Source: Olsenella uli
GTDB lineage: Bacteria > Actinomycetota > Coriobacteriia > Coriobacteriales > Atopobiaceae
Assembly: GCF_016900775.1 (NCBI RefSeq)
Contig: NZ_JACJKN010000007.1
Location: 1 to 64,000 of the forward strand
Length of the DNA stretch: 64,000 nt
Reading direction: 5' to 3'
The notes under the pieces: model-generated
Seen by the model: the letters and a program-made list of their open reading frames with translations, nothing else
Told to the model about the DNA's origin: nothing
The model's database searches: none
Made by a program: the position numbers and the translations under genes
Part shown: piece after piece, positions 41,580 through 50,121 of the stretch
Layout: every line of letters starts with the position of its first letter
How positions within the stretch are numbered: position 1 is the first letter of the stretch

Positions 41580-41890
41580 AGATATAGAAACACGGAAAAA
41601 TGAATGAAAGGCGGGATGTTGGCAAGACGAAAGGGCATCACAATCACCACTGAAATGAAGCCCCTGTATCGAACTTTGGGCTTCAGGCGTACTCCAATGA
41701 GTGGCGTGGACAAGGTTGTCGGAGCGTACGCGCGGAACTTCGGGGCTGAACGTCGATACGGGCGAAGCACCTCAGGAGCGTCTTTACGTTCGCAGAGAGA
41801 TGGCATATCGAACGCCTTCCGCGTGGAGCGGGTCTCAATGAGAGGAATAGGAGAAGAAACAAGCGTCTCGATGCTTACAGATACTTATGG
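41580..41890. other. 311-bp gap between the RHH array and AbiE
   Basis: The reading frame of abiEi stays open back to 41604, but the extension has no ribosome site and no similarity to AbiEi, so it is not called. I see nothing else here until the operator-like repeat at 41891. Confidence 0.55.
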
Positions 41891-41915
41891 AAAAGGTAGC
41901 TATTTACTACCTTTT
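41891..41915 (+). promoter_or_regulatory. Operator-like inverted repeat before the first abiE pair
   Basis: AAAAGGTAG (41891-41899) and CTACCTTTT (41907-41915) are exact reverse complements with a 7-nt spacer. A TATGGT -10-like sequence follows at 41915-41920 and the ATG at 41934, leaving little or no leader. AbiEi antitoxins are known to bind inverted repeats in their own promoters. The same 7-nt-spaced layout is seen before the second abiE pair. Confidence 0.6.
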
Positions 41916-41933
41916 ATGGTTAAATCCGTAAGT

Positions 41934-42692
41934 ATGAAGTTCACGGAGTACATAGGCAGCCACCACGTCTTCGCCACCGAGGCCCTGCTCGCGGCGGCGG
42001 ACTCCAGCGGCGCGGCCAAGCAGCAGCTCAAGGAGGCGGTCGCCTCCGGGTCGGTCGAGCGCGTCCGCAGGGGCCTCTACGTCTCCAACAGCGGCAGGTT
42101 CGAGGGCGCCGGCGTCGACCCCTACGAGGTCGTCGCCGCGCTCGACCCCGACGCCGTCCTCTCCTACCACAGCGCGCTCGAGGCGCACGGAGTCGCCCAC
42201 AACGTCGGCTTCGAGTGCCGGTTCCGCACGACGGCGGCACGGTCGCCGTTCTCGTTCAGCGGGACTCGATACATCCCCCACCCCGCCGACAGCACCATCC
42301 CGACCCAGAGGGTGCGCGGGAGGGCCTTCGGCTCCGTCCTCGTCACGACGAGGGAGCAGACGCTCTTCGACTGCCTGAAGCACCCCGAGTGGGCTGGTGG
42401 CCTTGAGGAGGCCGTGCGCTCGCTCTCCGCGCTCCCCTACCTCGACGCCGGGCGGGCCGCCGAACTGGCACTTGCAGACAGCGCGTCCATGGCGGCACGC
42501 GTCGGGTGGCTGCTGGAGGCAAAGAGAGGGGCGTGGCGCGTCCCGGCGGAGGTGATCGAACGCCTGCGCCGGGCGAGCGCCGGTACGGTCTCCAAGCTCG
42601 ACAAGGGGGCCGCCGCGACCAGGGGATGGTCGGGCGAGTGGAACATGAGGCTGCCGGAGACTCTGGAGGAGGTCTTGTCATGGGCGCGGTGA
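41934..42692 (+). CDS. abiEi: AbiEi-type antitoxin (type IV toxin-antitoxin / abortive infection)
   Basis: A 252-aa protein with an N-terminal winged-helix (FATEALLAAADSSGAAKQQL, VERVRRGLYV) and the C-terminal antitoxin domain (LSYHSALEAHGVAH, IPTQRVRGRAFGSVLVTTRE, TLFDCLKHPEWAGGLEE). AbiEi represses its own promoter and counteracts the AbiEii nucleotidyltransferase without binding it. The ATG at 41934 gives a normal AbiEi N-terminus. It has no ribosome site, so the transcript may be leaderless. Its stop lies 13 nt inside abiEii. Confidence 0.85.
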   Translation: MKFTEYIGSHHVFATEALLAAADSSGAAKQQLKEAVASGSVERVRRGLYVSNSGRFEGAGVDPYEVVAALDPDAVLSYHSALEAHGVAHNVGFECRFRTTAARSPFSFSGTRYIPHPADSTIPTQRVRGRAFGSVLVTTREQTLFDCLKHPEWAGGLEEAVRSLSALPYLDAGRAAELALADSASMAARVGWLLEAKRGAWRVPAEVIERLRRASAGTVSKLDKGAAATRGWSGEWNMRLPETLEEVLSWAR

Positions 42693-43609
42693 GCATGGAG
42701 GGCTTCGCCCCGAGGACGGTCGACAAGGTCGAGCGCCTGCTGGACCTGATGGAGGAGATGGGGCGCCACCCCGACCTCGCGGGGAGGCTCGCGATGCACG
42801 GCGGGACGGCGATAAACCTCTTCATGCTCGACGTGCCGAGGCTGTCGGTCGACATCGACGTCTCCTACGTCGGTGCGGTCGACCGGGATGAGATGCTGGC
42901 CGAGCGGCCGCGCATCGAGCGGGGCATAGAGGAGGTGGCGCGCTACCTCGGCTACGATGTTCCGCCCACGCAGTCCGAGCACGCTGGCAGGACGTTCATG
43001 CTCCGCTACCGCGGGGACTGGGGCCCCGACCACGTGAAGGTCGACTGCGTGTTCCTCAACCGCTCCCCGCTCGTCCCGCCCACTGCGAGGCCCTGCGCCG
43101 TCAGGCCGGGCACGCGGGTCGTCACCTTCTGCGACGCGGAGCTCGCCGGGGGCAAGGTCAAGGCCCTGTTCGACCGGGTGAAGGTGCGCGACCTCTACGA
43201 CGTCTGCAACCTCGAGCGCGTCCTCGCCGGCGCCGACGAGGAGAGCGAGCTCCTCGCGCACCGGGCGATGCTCTACTACGCCTCGCTCTCGGCGAGGTTC
43301 CCCCAGCCCCTCGCCGGGCGGACCGAGCGCTTCGCCGACAGGGAGGCGGAGCTCGAGAGCCAGCTCCTCCCCATGCTGAGGGAGGAGGACGAGCGCCCAA
43401 CGCTCGGTATGCTCATGGCGACCGCAGAGAGGTTTATAGAGTCGCGCGTCCTGCCGCGTACCGACGACGAGCGCGAGTACCTTGATCTCTTCGCCGCGGG
43501 CGAGTACCGGCCCGCGCTGATCTTCCCTGACGAGAGGATGGCGGCGGCAGCGGAGATGAGCCCGGCGGCGCTCTGGAAGCTGCGGAACCTGAGGAAGATG
43601 GGGGCGTAG
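42680..43609 (+). CDS. abiEii: AbiEii nucleotidyltransferase toxin
   Basis: A 309-aa protein of the AbiEii/AbiGii family. The nucleotidyltransferase signature is clear: MHGGTAINLFM followed by RLSVDIDVSYVG (GGT...DxD), a third acidic strand VKVDCVF, and KVRDLYDV. AbiEii-type enzymes such as MenT modify tRNA or other RNA with nucleotides and halt growth on phage infection. It has GGAGGAGG before the ATG and overlaps abiEi. It forms the first of two AbiE pairs in the window. Confidence 0.88.
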   Translation: MGAVSMEGFAPRTVDKVERLLDLMEEMGRHPDLAGRLAMHGGTAINLFMLDVPRLSVDIDVSYVGAVDRDEMLAERPRIERGIEEVARYLGYDVPPTQSEHAGRTFMLRYRGDWGPDHVKVDCVFLNRSPLVPPTARPCAVRPGTRVVTFCDAELAGGKVKALFDRVKVRDLYDVCNLERVLAGADEESELLAHRAMLYYASLSARFPQPLAGRTERFADREAELESQLLPMLREEDERPTLGMLMATAERFIESRVLPRTDDEREYLDLFAAGEYRPALIFPDERMAAAAEMSPAALWKLRNLRKMGA

Positions 43610-43726
43610 CGCCGAAAGGCCCCCGATTCAGTCGAAACGCCTCCCTCCCCGACGGCCCCATAGGTGAGGCCGCCGTCGGAGCGGCCACAGCCCGGCGGCA
43701 GAGCCGCCATGTCATAGGAGGTCACG

Positions 43727-43843
43727 ATGCCAGAGCCAGAGAGAGACGAGTACGGCCGCGTCTGCACGAGCGACGCGGGGACCATCCCCGAGGAGGACCG
43801 CTTCGAGGAGCGCGACGACGAGGACGACGCGGACGGCAAATAG
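43727..43843 (+). CDS. 38-residue acidic protein
   Basis: A short frame with an excellent ribosome site (TAGGAGG, 6 nt before the ATG) encoding MPEPERDEYGRVCTSDAGTI and an extremely acidic tail (EERDDEDDADGK). It is preceded by a hairpin (CGACGGCC/GGCCGCCGTCG, 43658-43680 region) that may terminate abiEii. It sits before an ArdC-like gene. No family recognised; acidic small proteins near antirestriction genes may mimic DNA, but this one is very short. Confidence 0.5.
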   Translation: MPEPERDEYGRVCTSDAGTIPEEDRFEERDDEDDADGK

Positions 43844-43999
43844 CCGCGTCAAGGCGATTCGTGACGGGAGAGGGCGGCTTCGGCCGCCCTCTCCTTTTCC
43901 ATGCCAGCAAGAAGCGCCGCGCGGAAGTCGCGGGATCGAAAACGAGCCCCCGGCCGCGACCCCGGAACCGAGAACGTCGATCTTGGAAGGGCCCGCGGC

Positions 44000-45040
44000 A
44001 TGGCGAAGAGAAACGAGAACCCCGCGCAAAAGAGAAGCGAGGAGCTCCAGCAGACGATGGAGCGGCTGGAGGAAGGCGTGAGGGACGTGTTCACGTCGGG
44101 GAGGTACGCCGAGTACCTGTCCGTCATGTCCCGGTTCCACGACTACAGCCTCAACAACTGCCTGCTCATAGCCATGCAGAGGCCCGACGCGGCGCTCGTC
44201 GCCGGGTACCGCGCATGGCAGGACAAGTTCGACAGGCACGTGCGCAAGGGCGAGCACGGGATCAGGATCCTCTGCCCCATCGTGGTGAGGGCCAGGCCCT
44301 CCGAGGAGGCCCCCGGGGAGGACGCCGAGCCGGGCAACGAGCCGGTCCCCGTAAGGAGGGTAGCCGGCTTCCGCATGGCGACCGTCTTCGACGTGAGCCA
44401 GACCGAGGGCAAGGACCTCCCCACCCTGGGTGTCGACGAGCTGAGGGGCGACGTGGAGGGGTTCGAGGCGGTCATGGATGCCATCGGGAAGGCGAGCAGG
44501 TACCCCATCGCCTACGAGGACATCGAGGGCGGCGCGAAGGGCTACTTCTCGCGCGCCGAGCCGAAGCGCATCGCCATACAGCAGGGCATGTCACAAGCCC
44601 AGACGCTCAAGACGGCCGTCCACGAGCTCGCCCACAGCGTCATGCACGACGCCGAGCCAGGCGAGAAGAGCCCGTCCCTCTCCGACCGCGGGACGCGGGA
44701 GGTGCAGGCCGAGAGCGTCGCCTACGTCGTATCAAGCTGGCTGGGGCTCGACACGAGCGATTACAGCTTCGGCTACGTCGCCTCGTGGAGCAGCGGGAGG
44801 GACATCTCGGAGCTCAGGGCGTCGCTCGACGAGATACGCTCCGCCTCTCACGGCATCATCGACGCCATCGAGAGGGAGACGTCGAAGCTACGCGATCCCG
44901 AGGAACGGAGCAGGGACAAGGAGCTCGAGCGGACGCCGGGGCGCAGCCCCAGGGGCCTGGCGGAGCGCGCTGGCGCGGCCCGACTCGCCTCCCATAGCGA
45001 GAGAACTCAGCGGTCGCGCTTCAACGAGCCCGCACGCTAG
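44000..45040 (+). CDS. ArdC-like antirestriction protein with zinc peptidase domain
   Basis: A 346-aa protein. The N-terminal domain (about residues 15-130: YAEYLSVMSRFHDYSLNNCL, VAGYRAWQDKFDRHVRKGEH, GIRIL) is the ArdC single-strand-DNA-binding domain. The C-terminal domain has HELAH at about residue 208 and a downstream Glu (EVQAESVAYVVSSWLGL), an ImmA/IrrE-like metallopeptidase. ArdC proteins protect incoming conjugative DNA from restriction. This places the island within or beside a conjugative element. The ATG at 44000 follows GGAAGGG; the frame is open further upstream without similarity. Confidence 0.88.
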   Translation: MAKRNENPAQKRSEELQQTMERLEEGVRDVFTSGRYAEYLSVMSRFHDYSLNNCLLIAMQRPDAALVAGYRAWQDKFDRHVRKGEHGIRILCPIVVRARPSEEAPGEDAEPGNEPVPVRRVAGFRMATVFDVSQTEGKDLPTLGVDELRGDVEGFEAVMDAIGKASRYPIAYEDIEGGAKGYFSRAEPKRIAIQQGMSQAQTLKTAVHELAHSVMHDAEPGEKSPSLSDRGTREVQAESVAYVVSSWLGLDTSDYSFGYVASWSSGRDISELRASLDEIRSASHGIIDAIERETSKLRDPEERSRDKELERTPGRSPRGLAERAGAARLASHSERTQRSRFNEPAR

Positions 45041-45128
45041 CTGGCGAGCTTGGAACCTAGCGCAACCAGATGTTAGCCAACCAATCCATCCCGCTCCACC
45101 TTGCTGTTGGCAACAGCCATCATCTCTG

Positions 45129-45575
45129 TTACGTCGGATGGACGCCCCCACCAGTCCATTCCCCCGTCGCGCACCATATCTCGAAGTGGACTATCCACTC
45201 CATCGCCCATGGTATGTACGTCTCGGAATACAGCTGATCGGGCTTCCAGTCAAACCTGTCCAGACAGACCTGAATCCTGGGGCCATCGTCATCCACGGAG
45301 TACTTATGGGGCGCATCCTTGGCGTTGCCAGAATGGATGGCGCCTCCGGACAACCAGATGGAAGGTTTCTCCCCAGGCCTGCCCTCAATCTCAATCCTGT
45401 AAAGGCTGGAAATCGGAGACCCCTGGAAACGGTCGAACGACCACTTGAGTCTTCCCCTATCGATTGAGCCGATGGAATCAGGGAACAGCCTCCTCAGACC
45501 CAGAAGCTGCATGGCAGATGACAGGCTCCTGTGCCTCCTGAGGAATGGGGGAATCCTAGTTGCCATAGAACTCAT
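45129..45575 (-). CDS. E2-only ubiquitin-transferase-like CBASS protein (Cap2-like)
   Basis: A 148-aa protein encoded last in the CBASS operon. Its C-terminal half matches the prokaryotic E2-like proteins of short type II CBASS: IQVCLDRF (candidate catalytic Cys104), then TYIPWAMEWIVHFEIWCATG and EWTGGGVHP. Such E2-only proteins conjugate the CD-NTase C-terminus to a target and prime cyclic nucleotide synthesis without an E1 or JAB protein. None of those is encoded here. The start overlaps the CD-NTase stop by 20 nt; ATG 45564-45566 is an alternative. Confidence 0.75.
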   Translation of the reverse strand: MSSMATRIPPFLRRHRSLSSAMQLLGLRRLFPDSIGSIDRGRLKWSFDRFQGSPISSLYRIEIEGRPGEKPSIWLSGGAIHSGNAKDAPHKYSVDDDGPRIQVCLDRFDWKPDQLYSETYIPWAMEWIVHFEIWCATGEWTGGGVHPT

Positions 45576-46686
45576 GCCGCGGGACAGGACGAGTTGAAGG
45601 TGACGCAGCATATGTCAGCCCCACAGAAGAGGCAAACAGGGAAGACGAGTCCCTCGCTTCATGCAGGCGCTCCCCAAACCGATTTACCGCACGATTGGCT
45701 ATCACCTTTCCGCATGAAGTCTCAAGGGAGCCGGCTATGGCATCGAGCCCACGAACGGCAGATAGCCCACGGAAGTCCTTCCTCGCCCTATCGAGCCACG
45801 AGAAGAACGCTGTCGCCTTCTCGGATTTCTCGTTCCACTTCTCGGCGAAGTTCTCCTTCTCGTCTGCCGGGTTTGCGATTCTGTAGCTCCCCGGGCCACC
45901 GGAAATGTAAGCATCCATCCTCTCGAGGATCCCGACAAGGGCATCGTACGTCCCCTTCTCCCCGTTATATGCCCGCGCCGCCAAAGTCGAGATGATTATC
46001 GAGATGGGGGCGTTGTCTGCCCCCTCGAACATCAGGTTTCGGTGGTGCTTCAGTATCTGAACGGCCTTCTGGAGCGGGGTTCTAACGGCGAAGGTGGGTA
46101 CGTCCTCGACGGAGCAGTACACCCTCCCCGCATATCGGCGTTTCGCCTCGGTTAGGCTGTCGCCCATTCTCCCTTCGAACCATTTCGCATATCCTTTAGG
46201 GTTGCTGTACTTGTCGGAATACTCGCCGGTTTCCGGATCTTTGTGTGTGAGCCGGACCGCCGTCCCTCCCCGTCGGGGGTCGTCGGCGCACGGAAGGACG
46301 TCGACGTGAAAGACGTCGTAATCGAGCGTCCAGCAGCGCTTGCCCTCCGGGCAGAGCTTCTTCGCATAGGTTCCGTGCTCCCTAATCCTCTTCCCAACGA
46401 ACAGCTTGATCTCCTCGGCAGTGCTTTCGACCATGCCCGGCAGCTGGCATACCAAATCGATGTCGTAGTCTAGATCCTCGCCGCTTGGCGGACGGACGAC
46501 GGTCCCCAGGGCAAAGGAGCCTTGAGCGTAGACCTCAGCAGCTTCCCCCTCCGAGTTGCCCTCGATCCACTCTCCGAGCTTGGAATAGGCCCTCTCGGCC
46601 TTTTCGCGCATCGTCTCGGATATGTTCAGTGTTTCCGCAAGCTCGTCGAAGATGCCGTTCAGGCCATCATCAATCTGCAAATCCAT
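45556..46686 (-). CDS. CD-NTase (CBASS cyclic nucleotide synthase)
   Basis: A 376-aa nucleotidyltransferase of the cGAS/DncV-like family. The active site is visible: GSFALG at about residues 56-61, then DYDIDLV (Asp75 and Asp77) and a third acidic strand FHVDVLPC. On phage infection such enzymes make a cyclic oligonucleotide that activates the effector. The C-terminus ends EFYGN, a candidate site for the E2-like partner to join to a target. Its start lies 17 nt inside the Cap5 gene, with AGGGGG upstream. Confidence 0.9.
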   Translation of the reverse strand: MDLQIDDGLNGIFDELAETLNISETMREKAERAYSKLGEWIEGNSEGEAAEVYAQGSFALGTVVRPPSGEDLDYDIDLVCQLPGMVESTAEEIKLFVGKRIREHGTYAKKLCPEGKRCWTLDYDVFHVDVLPCADDPRRGGTAVRLTHKDPETGEYSDKYSNPKGYAKWFEGRMGDSLTEAKRRYAGRVYCSVEDVPTFAVRTPLQKAVQILKHHRNLMFEGADNAPISIIISTLAARAYNGEKGTYDALVGILERMDAYISGGPGSYRIANPADEKENFAEKWNEKSEKATAFFSWLDRARKDFRGLSAVRGLDAIAGSLETSCGKVIANRAVNRFGERLHEARDSSSLFASSVGLTYAASPSTRPVPRHEFYGN

Positions 46687-47791
46687 CGGGGCCCCCTATC
46701 GAGAGCGTTCTCGAGAAGACGCTTTCGTGCTTCTCGTAAATTACTAGTTCTGGAATAAGTCGCTCATTCCACGCCATCCCGAACGCCACGCAAGCCGAAA
46801 CGGGCATCGCGGGTAGTACATGGAGGCTGCGCACCTCTGGGTGCCTCTCGTGAATCTCGAAGACGGCGGAGGTCACGGTTCGCTTGAATTCGTACCAGTC
46901 GTCCCTTAGCCTTATCGCAGTCGGACCGGTCCTCGAGGCGCGCAGCTCATACACGGTCTCGACTGAGTCGGACAGCGCATCGGCATAGGTCTCTCTGTCG
47001 ATTGGGCCTGAAACGGAAACAACGATCGCGCAACCCTCGGAGCCGCCCGATGACACGGCCTCGAGGGAAAAGCTATTCGGCCTGCCGTCGCTTGCCCATG
47101 ACCAGCCTTCGGCATCGCGCCGCTTCTGATAGACGTCGACGTTTCCGTCGTCGGCAAGCATGGTCCCAAGTCCGATCAGAACGGGCTGGGGGGCGATTGC
47201 GAACACGCTCGTCCGCCTCGATCCGTCCCCGTGGATCAACTCGCGGTATATGTCGATACGCCGTCTGAGCGAGCGAAGCGTTTCCGGACCGCAGCCTTCG
47301 GGAACATCACGGGAGGCGTCAAATGGTTGCCTGTCGCCAACGTTGACCCCCGCGTCGACCAACGCCCTCTTCCAGCCCTTCTCCGAAAGTTGGAAGTCCT
47401 TGCCCCCTATCCGCATTCCCAGAATGAGCACGTCGGAACACGCTGGTTCGATCGCGCTTACGGCAGCCTTCACCGAGGCCTCGAAGAACTGCTTCCGGTC
47501 CTTGAGGAACTCGACCCCGAAGTCGGGCGCGTTGTCGTCGATAAGCTTGTGGCAGGCGGGGCAGAGAAGCATGAGGTTGTCTATCGAATTGCGCTCCTCC
47601 TCTGTCTGGTCGGCGCTGTACCGCGCACCACCTGGGGAGTAGGCCTCGATATGCGCTACCTGACCATATTTCCCTTGTGTTCCTGACGCCAAGGCGTTGG
47701 TCACGTCGGACCCGCAGAGTTCGCAGTGCCCTGCGGACAGAGCCCATAGAAGATTGACAGTCGCGGATGTCGGAGCCGTTCTCCTACTCAA
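46670..47791 (-). CDS. cap5: Cap5-like HNH endonuclease-SAVED effector of CBASS
   Basis: A 373-aa protein. The N-terminal HNH nuclease has two CxxC pairs (CELCG and CPACHKL) and the His motif AHIEAYSPGG. The C-terminal part (about residues 120-373) is a SAVED domain, with FAIAPQPVLIGLG, the GWSWASDG region and SGPIDRETYADAL. Cap5 binds the CD-NTase cyclic nucleotide, oligomerises and degrades DNA. It starts with TTG overlapping the rloB stop (TTGA) with GGGGAG upstream, so CBASS and the RloA/RloB genes share one transcript. Confidence 0.9.
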   Translation of the reverse strand: MSRRTAPTSATVNLLWALSAGHCELCGSDVTNALASGTQGKYGQVAHIEAYSPGGARYSADQTEEERNSIDNLMLLCPACHKLIDDNAPDFGVEFLKDRKQFFEASVKAAVSAIEPACSDVLILGMRIGGKDFQLSEKGWKRALVDAGVNVGDRQPFDASRDVPEGCGPETLRSLRRRIDIYRELIHGDGSRRTSVFAIAPQPVLIGLGTMLADDGNVDVYQKRRDAEGWSWASDGRPNSFSLEAVSSGGSEGCAIVVSVSGPIDRETYADALSDSVETVYELRASRTGPTAIRLRDDWYEFKRTVTSAVFEIHERHPEVRSLHVLPAMPVSACVAFGMAWNERLIPELVIYEKHESVFSRTLSIGGPDGFAD

Positions 47792-48462
47792 TCGCCGCTC
47801 CCCTCGAGGTAGGGACCGACCTCGCCGAAGATGTCGGCGACGCGCGTCCCGGGGTTCATGGCAGACGGCCTCGAGTTACCGATCTCCTCGTGGTGCCGGG
47901 CAAGCCTGGCGGCGTTGCCCACCGCCACGTCCCTCATGGGGTCGATGAGCTGGAACAGGCCGTCCATGTTCTTGCGGTAGTCGACGCCGAGCTCGCGACT
48001 CAGCGCGTCGGAGAGCGCCCTCTGGCAGCCCGCCGCGTCCATAGGCGCCGTGGTGTAGCGCAGGTGCAGCAGCGGCCAGACCTCGAAGCACGGGTTCGAC
48101 CAGAGGGCGTGGAACATGCAGGCCGGGCTCGAGGCCTCAGCGCACCTCCGTTCGACGAGGTCGAAGTCGGCCGCCGGGAAGTCGTCCTTGTCGAACGCGA
48201 GCCAGACGTGGTCGAAGGGGTCGGGTGCGTACCGGCAGAGGTCCTCCGCGTAGCCGAACAGGTCGAGGGTGTGCCTCCCGCTGCCTCGGACGACGACCGC
48301 GACCTTCCTCCCATTTGCGGCTCCCAGCGCGTCCCTCATGCCCTCGAAGTAGCGAGGCTCGGTCTCCTTGCCCTCGCACACGATCAGGTGGCGCGTCATC
48401 TGGACGGGGCTGGTCGCCACGGAGCGCCTCCCGCTGCGCCATCCACGCTTCTTCGCCGCCAT
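47788..48462 (-). CDS. rloB: RloB-like TOPRIM-family protein (AbiLii-like)
   Basis: A 224-aa protein of the RloB family: LIVCEGKETEPRYFEGM (first acidic TOPRIM motif), VWLAFDKDDF (second) and NPCFEVWPLLH (the conserved FExW..LH). RloB pairs with the ATPase RloA and corresponds to AbiLii of AbiL-type abortive infection systems. It is probably a nuclease, but the mechanism is not well established. The ATG at 48462 is preferred over GTG 48474 because GGGAG lies 5 nt upstream. It begins 2 nt after the rloA stop. Confidence 0.85.
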   Translation of the reverse strand: MAAKKRGWRSGRRSVATSPVQMTRHLIVCEGKETEPRYFEGMRDALGAANGRKVAVVVRGSGRHTLDLFGYAEDLCRYAPDPFDHVWLAFDKDDFPAADFDLVERRCAEASSPACMFHALWSNPCFEVWPLLHLRYTTAPMDAAGCQRALSDALSRELGVDYRKNMDGLFQLIDPMRDVAVGNAARLARHHEEIGNSRPSAMNPGTRVADIFGEVGPYLEGSGD

Positions 48463-48464
48463 GG

Positions 48465-49682
48465 CTACTCCCACTCCTCGATGCGGGTAAGGTACGGGTC
48501 CGCGCCGTAGCGGCCCGACAGATACTGCCTGTCGAAGGCGGCGTTCTTGCTGACGAGGTTGCCGTTGGGCTCGTGCAGGTCGGAGAGCGACCAGAGCCGG
48601 CTCGCCTCGTCCTCGTCGCGGGCGGCGAACCAGATCTCGTCGCGGCGGAACACGTCATTGCGCATGGTGGAGACGTCCTGGCTCGTGAAGATCAGCTGGG
48701 CGCCGCCCCTGTTGACCTCCGGGTCCTTGAACAGCAGGATCACGTAGCGCAGGAGCTTGGGGTGCAGCTTCGCGTCGAGCTCGTCGACCAGGACAGTGCC
48801 CCCCTCCTCGAGGGCACTCATGACGACGCGCGCGAGCCCCATGAGCTTCTGCGTGCCCGCCGACTCCTCTGAGAGGCGCAGCTCGTAGTCGGACCCGCCG
48901 ACCCTGTGCCTCACGAACACGCGCTGCCGGCGGCCCTCCCCGTCACGCTCGACGCGGAAGCCGTCCACGTGGACGTCGACCGCCCTGAGGAACCTGGTGG
49001 TCTCCGGGGAGTCCCCCTCGTCGAGGAGGTCCTCGAGCAGGTGCTCGAGGAAGAAGCTGTTGTAGTCGAGGACCACGGAGCCGAGGAACCAGCTCGCCGC
49101 GTCGCGGACGGGCTCGAGGTCGGTGTTCATGTACAGGTACGAGAGGTACGGGATCGCGGGGTTGAAGCCGGTCGAGACCCCCGCCCGCCGCAGCGACGGG
49201 CCGAGGTCGACGTCCCCTCCCTCGCGGTCGAAGAGCCGCGCGGCGCGGGAGGCGCCGACCTTGCGGCGGGCCAGGCTCTCGCCGACGATCTCGGACGAGC
49301 TGACCGCGAGCGTGTAGCGGTACTCGTACCCGGAGACCCGGTAGTAGACCTCGAACTCCGAGGGCAGGGCGCCGTGCGTCCCGTCGAAGGCGAACGGCGC
49401 GCACCGGGGCAGGCGCGGCGCCGGGTCGTCGCGCCCCTCCGGCCCGCGCGTGAGCGAGAGTATGGGGCGCGCCACGGCGGACTGGACGTAGCCGAGCGCC
49501 TCGATGAGGTTCGACTTGCCGCCGGCGTTGGGTCCGTAGATCGCCGCCACGGGCAGGAAGGACTGGCTGTCGCCCCCGGGCAGGAGGGACCGCGAGAACT
49601 CCCTCATTGAGGAGGCCTGCATCGTGAGGGTCGCCTCGTCTCGGTAGGAGCGGTAGTTGCTAAATGTGAACTGGCAGAGCAT
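48465..49682 (-). CDS. rloA: RloA-like AAA ATPase (AbiLi-like)
   Basis: A 405-aa SMC/OLD-like ATPase: Walker A GPNAGGKS (residues 50-57), signature-like SEESAGTQK, Walker B TVLVDELDAKLHP and a switch His/Gln-type FTSQDVS. Together with the adjacent RloB protein it matches the AbiL/RloAB defence pair. It is the first gene of a five-gene operon (rloA, rloB, cap5, CD-NTase, E2-like). A strong promoter and AAGGAG precede it. Confidence 0.87.
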   Translation of the reverse strand: MLCQFTFSNYRSYRDEATLTMQASSMREFSRSLLPGGDSQSFLPVAAIYGPNAGGKSNLIEALGYVQSAVARPILSLTRGPEGRDDPAPRLPRCAPFAFDGTHGALPSEFEVYYRVSGYEYRYTLAVSSSEIVGESLARRKVGASRAARLFDREGGDVDLGPSLRRAGVSTGFNPAIPYLSYLYMNTDLEPVRDAASWFLGSVVLDYNSFFLEHLLEDLLDEGDSPETTRFLRAVDVHVDGFRVERDGEGRRQRVFVRHRVGGSDYELRLSEESAGTQKLMGLARVVMSALEEGGTVLVDELDAKLHPKLLRYVILLFKDPEVNRGGAQLIFTSQDVSTMRNDVFRRDEIWFAARDEDEASRLWSLSDLHEPNGNLVSKNAAFDRQYLSGRYGADPYLTRIEEWE

Positions 49683-49744
49683 CGGATGTCGCTCCTTCTC
49701 TCCTTCTGTTGATATATAGAAGCGGTATTCAGAAACTTTCTCTG

Positions 49745-49772
49745 ATTATAGCTCTTGAGTATATTCGGTCAA
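49745..49772 (-). promoter_or_regulatory. Promoter of the rloAB-CBASS operon
   Basis: On the minus strand TTGACC (49767-49772) and TATAAT (49745-49750) are separated by 16 bp, a near-consensus housekeeping promoter. It lies about 60 bp before the rloA ATG. It is markedly AT-richer than its surroundings. Confidence 0.8.
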
Positions 49773-49869
49773 CACTACCAAGCTGGCTTCACATACGCAA
49801 ATCCATCCACGAACGCACGCCATCCTGCACCGCCGCTCACCCTCACCTCACCACCAACGCTCCGCTCAG

Positions 49870-50121
49870 ATGAAGAACAGGCAGACAGGACACGGTCACA
49901 TAAACAACCTGAACGCAGCCCTGAAGAGCCAACAGAAGAACCTGGGCATGAAGAGGGCGAGCTCGCTCGGCCGCGGGCTCAGGTACGTCAACGCCCACGG
50001 CAACCTCACCTTCGAGCTATGGATAATCCTCCACAAGGGCGACTGCGGCACGCGGACTCACCGCTCGCAGTACCTCAGGGCCATCAACGACCTGTACGGC
50101 AAAACCCGAAACATGGTTTAG
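49870..50121 (+). CDS. Small RloB-like fragment
   Basis: 83 codons (MKNRQTGHGHINNLNAALKS and onward). Its second half, HGNLTFELWIILHKGDCG, resembles the FExWxxLH motif of RloB proteins (compare NPCFEVWPLLH in the complete gene), so it may be the internal remnant of a second, deleted RloB-like gene. The start of the frame contains the direct repeat also found at 52082-52131. No ribosome site is clear. Either a short gene or a decayed one. Confidence 0.4.
   Translation: MKNRQTGHGHINNLNAALKSQQKNLGMKRASSLGRGLRYVNAHGNLTFELWIILHKGDCGTRTHRSQYLRAINDLYGKTRNMV
49896..49945 (+). repeat. Direct repeat, copy A
   Basis: About 50 bp (TCACATAAACAACCTGAACG and onward) matching 52082-52131 at most positions. 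Both copies read in frame as H(I/M)N(N/H)LN(A/T)ALKSQ(Q/R)KNL. The repeats bracket the second AbiE pair. Confidence 0.6.

Noticed and set aside
41604-41933. 110-codon N-terminal extension of abiEi
   Set aside because: It has no ribosome site or AbiEi similarity and would put the operator-like repeat inside the coding region. The ATG at 41934 gives a normal AbiEi N-terminus.
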